The notes under the pieces: generated by a model
Seen by the model: the letters and a program-made list of their open reading frames with translations, nothing else
The model's database searches: none
Told to the model about the DNA's origin: nothing
Position numbers and translations under genes: made by a program
In this document: piece after piece, positions 61,715-64,000 of the stretch
How the letters are laid out: each line of letters starts with the position of its first letter
Position numbering within the stretch: position 1 is the stretch's first letter
Source: Pseudeuparius sepicola
Taxonomy: Eukaryota > Arthropoda > Insecta > Coleoptera > Anthribidae
NCBI GenBank assembly: GCA_963920635.1
Contig: OY987298.1
Span: 18,385,647-18,449,646 of the forward strand
DNA length: 64,000 nucleotides
Direction of reading: 5' to 3'

Positions 61715-61785
61715 GGAAAAGGGCGCATTGAACAATTAAAATTTGAAAATCCATTAGAGGATCTTTGAGGAAGTTGATAATAGTG
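61715..61785 (+). pseudogene. Tiny DD41D transposase relic
   Basis: Reads K-G-R-I-E-Q-L-K-F-E-N-P-L-E-D-L, resembling G-R-I-K-Q-L-T-Y-E-R-P-I-E-N near the end of the transposase at 55725-55760. Only about 20 codons survive. The rest of 61560-62130 has no recognised feature. Confidence 0.35.
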
Positions 61786-62134
61786 ATAAACTACTGTTTA
61801 GGTACATATTTTTTCACTATGAATTTTTGTGGTATCACCGCGATTAGTTTGCGTCCTAGAAAGAAAAACACTTAGATATGAAAATATCTGATTTATGGGG
61901 CCGCGGTGACGATGTTCGGACCATTGCTAACTATTTAGTTGCATGTTTTTCTGCCTTCGATAGAGGTCGAGGCAAATGCATGCACACGTCTTTATAGAAA
62001 AACACCGCTGATGGCCAAGAGCACTGGGCAAATTGTGGATTCACGGTATTGCTCCTTAATAGCTTTATGCGTGTGATTCACTAATTGTCCTACACTCAGT
62101 AAGTAGTAGTACTTGAGCGAATGCTATCCTAGTT

Positions 62135-62945
62135 CTATATCGGGAAAAATCGGCCCTTGTCTCAAATGGCAACCAATACAAAATAATAGAAATTTCCCCC
62201 CTCCCCTGCACAAGCATTCGTTGCTTATTGCGGTATTCCGAGTTTGGAATATTGTGAAGCTGAGAATTATTATTTTTATTATTATTTATAATTGACAGCG
62301 AAAATGTGAAACGGATGAAACTTTCAGGACGTTCACGCTATCTTGCATAAGGGACGATAATTTTCATACATTGTAAATGTTTCTATATTACTTGAAGAGA
62401 AAATTTTGAAGATCGCTCGACACCTTATTGTAAGAGTAATAAAAAAAATGTGCAGAATTGTGCAAAATTGTGTCCCTAATTTTCTCTATATAATAGGTAC
62501 CTATATTTCAATTAATTTCGGAAGAAATTTCATTGTTCTAGTTGGCCTTGGCCCTGGCGTCCTCTAGCGACCATATTAGGAACTTGAAAATGCGTTTTTC
62601 TTATAGCTTCATTAGGTACCTATTTAAAAAATCTGGAAGTTCTGCGACCTCCAGATTTTCCTGAAATTTTATTTCGAGGCTATAAGTAAAACCTGAAAAG
62701 GATCCTAAACATTTTGAAATTTTATTATGTTATTCTCTTGGCCAAAACAAAAAAAAAATGTTATTGCATTGAGAATTCGTCTCTATCACGAGATCCACAA
62801 ATTCAAATTAAATAAATTTAGTATAAAATTTGAAAGCGGAAGATTTCAAAAACGGGAAAAGATAATGATGCAAAGTTTTATATCATTTTCATTGCTTTGA
62901 CGAGCACATCTCAATGCAGTGCAAAAATATATAGGGTGGTCCATG
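62135..62945 (+). repeat. Dispersed ~810-bp repeat, copy 2
   Basis: Direct copy of 39815-40625 with scattered differences and small indels. It ends at GCAAAAATATATAGGGTG. Confidence 0.8.
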
Positions 62946-63529
62946 AACCGACTACGCGCGGCGTTGCTTACTTTGACGATCGCTCTACCTAGGTCAAGTA
63001 TAACGAGACACGGCACTTTCTGCCTGTTCTGCAGCCCCCATGTTAAAATAGATTAATATTCGAAAAGTTAAATTGGATTTATTGGCCGGGTTTTGAATAT
63101 TTGGTAACTTTTGACGGACGATGGCTCCGCGTCTGACGTTTGATGTTTACATCTCGCCAAGGCCCACTTATTGAAAAAATCGTACAATAGTGGACTACTT
63201 CAGTGCCGATTTCTGAGCTTTTAATGACGATTTTGCGAGACACTTCACTGCCGATTTCAAGAAAAATAAATTAACTCGTAAATGAAGTAAAGTGTAGGTA
63301 TAAAATTTGAATTTTCGTAAATAATTTTAGTAAATCTAACAGCAGTTAAAGGTATAGCAAAAGTTCTTTATTGTGGCGTTCTTGCTCAAAATAACGCAAA
63401 CCTACCTAAACACTGGTATTATTAAAGACGTTACAAGCTCCTTACAACGGGTGTTTGAATGCTTCGACATTTCAAAGGCCCAATATTCACAGTATTATTC
63501 TCACTCTGTTCTGAAAATAACAGTTTCCC
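62946..63529. other. No gene recognised
   Basis: Slightly less AT-rich sequence with no frame over 60 codons that I can support. Confidence 0.3.
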
Positions 63530-64000
63530 CTTAATTTATAAGAAAAAGTGATAAAATCCAACACGAACTCGAATATTCACCGACAACAAATTGTCAAAAT
63601 ACGACACGTCAACGGAATTCTGCCAAACTGAAAAATGCGGCAACATGTCCAAATCGTTGGTAGCCAACCCAATATGTAATTCAAATATCAATAAACATAT
63701 CATATTTTTGAAAAATGTTAGTAACTTAATTTTCGTCATTGTGTCATTTATGTTTCTTGTATCTCGGATATACCTACCGACATTACTACTATTTGTAATA
63801 AACTAAGTTACAGATTCGATTGTTTTCTAATCCACATCCCACATGATTTAAGTAGACAGGTAAAGCATGTTCAATGTTTAATTGAATTTATTTAACAAAA
63901 ATTTGGTAGGAACCCATTTGAAGGAATTTTTCATTTTTGGCATCAAAAATATATAAATAAATAAATATCGGCTTTATTACTCAACTCAATAACATCTAAA
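63530..64000. repeat. Inverted duplicate of the gene 5 downstream region
   Basis: The reverse complement of 63880-64000 matches 35225-35345, including the AATAAA-bearing block, and 63535-63665 matches 35931-36065. Since 35225 lies just after the gene 5 stop codon, a gene 5-like copy on the minus strand is expected directly beyond the right edge. Confidence 0.8.

Noticed and set aside
1..64000. tRNA and rRNA genes
   Set aside because: I saw no cloverleaf with A and B boxes and no rRNA-like block; tRNAscan and Infernal would be needed to exclude them fully.

Overview
This is insect nuclear DNA. The evidence is AT-rich sequence with spliced genes (GT..AG introns of 55-70 bp in four genes), TATA-box promoters, AATAAA signals, and a dense load of arthropod-type mobile elements: an errantivirus-like Ty3/Gypsy element with env, Tc1 and DD41D mariner elements, hAT-like MITEs, a LINE and a Penelope-like relic. 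A beetle is my guess, but nothing in the window fixes the order.

The host genes form one family: small secreted peptides of about 93-101 aa made from two exons. Exon 1 encodes a signal peptide and six cysteines. A phase-1 intron always falls just after a CLKAL-like motif. Exon 2 encodes four more cysteines around a P-H-I-x-G-N-P-x-T-S-x-S-x-C-G-x-G-L core. The copies are gene 1 (1507-12446), gene 2 (12732-14366), gene 3 (18517-20222), gene 4 (31569-31905), gene 5 (34793-35152), a start-less gene 6 (37896-38187) and gene 7 on the minus strand (61089-61446). Broken relics lie at 24103-24300 (gene 2-like) and 51778-51880 plus 53445-53610 (gene 7-like). The cysteine spacing suggests an IGFBP/single-insulin-binding-domain-like fold, which is inference. 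An inverted copy of the gene 5 downstream region at the right edge hints at another member just outside.

The largest feature is an apparently complete Gypsy/errantivirus-like element (3651-12330) inserted at the 3' splice site of gene 1. Its two 413-bp LTRs look identical, and the 4-bp TAGA duplication re-creates the acceptor AG. It encodes gag with a CCHC knuckle, protease-RT-RNase H-integrase reached by a -1 frameshift at an A_AAT_TTT heptamer, and env with an RYKR cleavage site. The end of pol carries a complete macro domain of OARD1/TARG1 type with both expected catalytic residues. This viral capture of an ADP-ribose-handling domain is the most unusual thing in the window.

The rest is mostly nested transposons. 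There is an intact Tc1 (DD34E) transposase at 43005-44024 beside a large palindrome. Two DD41D mariner elements with long inverted repeats lie at 45882-48064 and 54451-58874, the second split by a LINE. Non-autonomous palindromic MITEs, many ending in ACAGGGTG or ACAGTGTG, lie at 486-905, 2331-2795, 15915-18090, 21635-22448, 50365-51190, 51296-51757, 52615-53358 and 59499-60053. A hAT-type MITE filled with ATCGAT repeats (36878-37608) has a perfect 8-bp TSD. Tandem arrays sit at 19854-19961, 25911-26640, 27011-28291 and 38310-39755.
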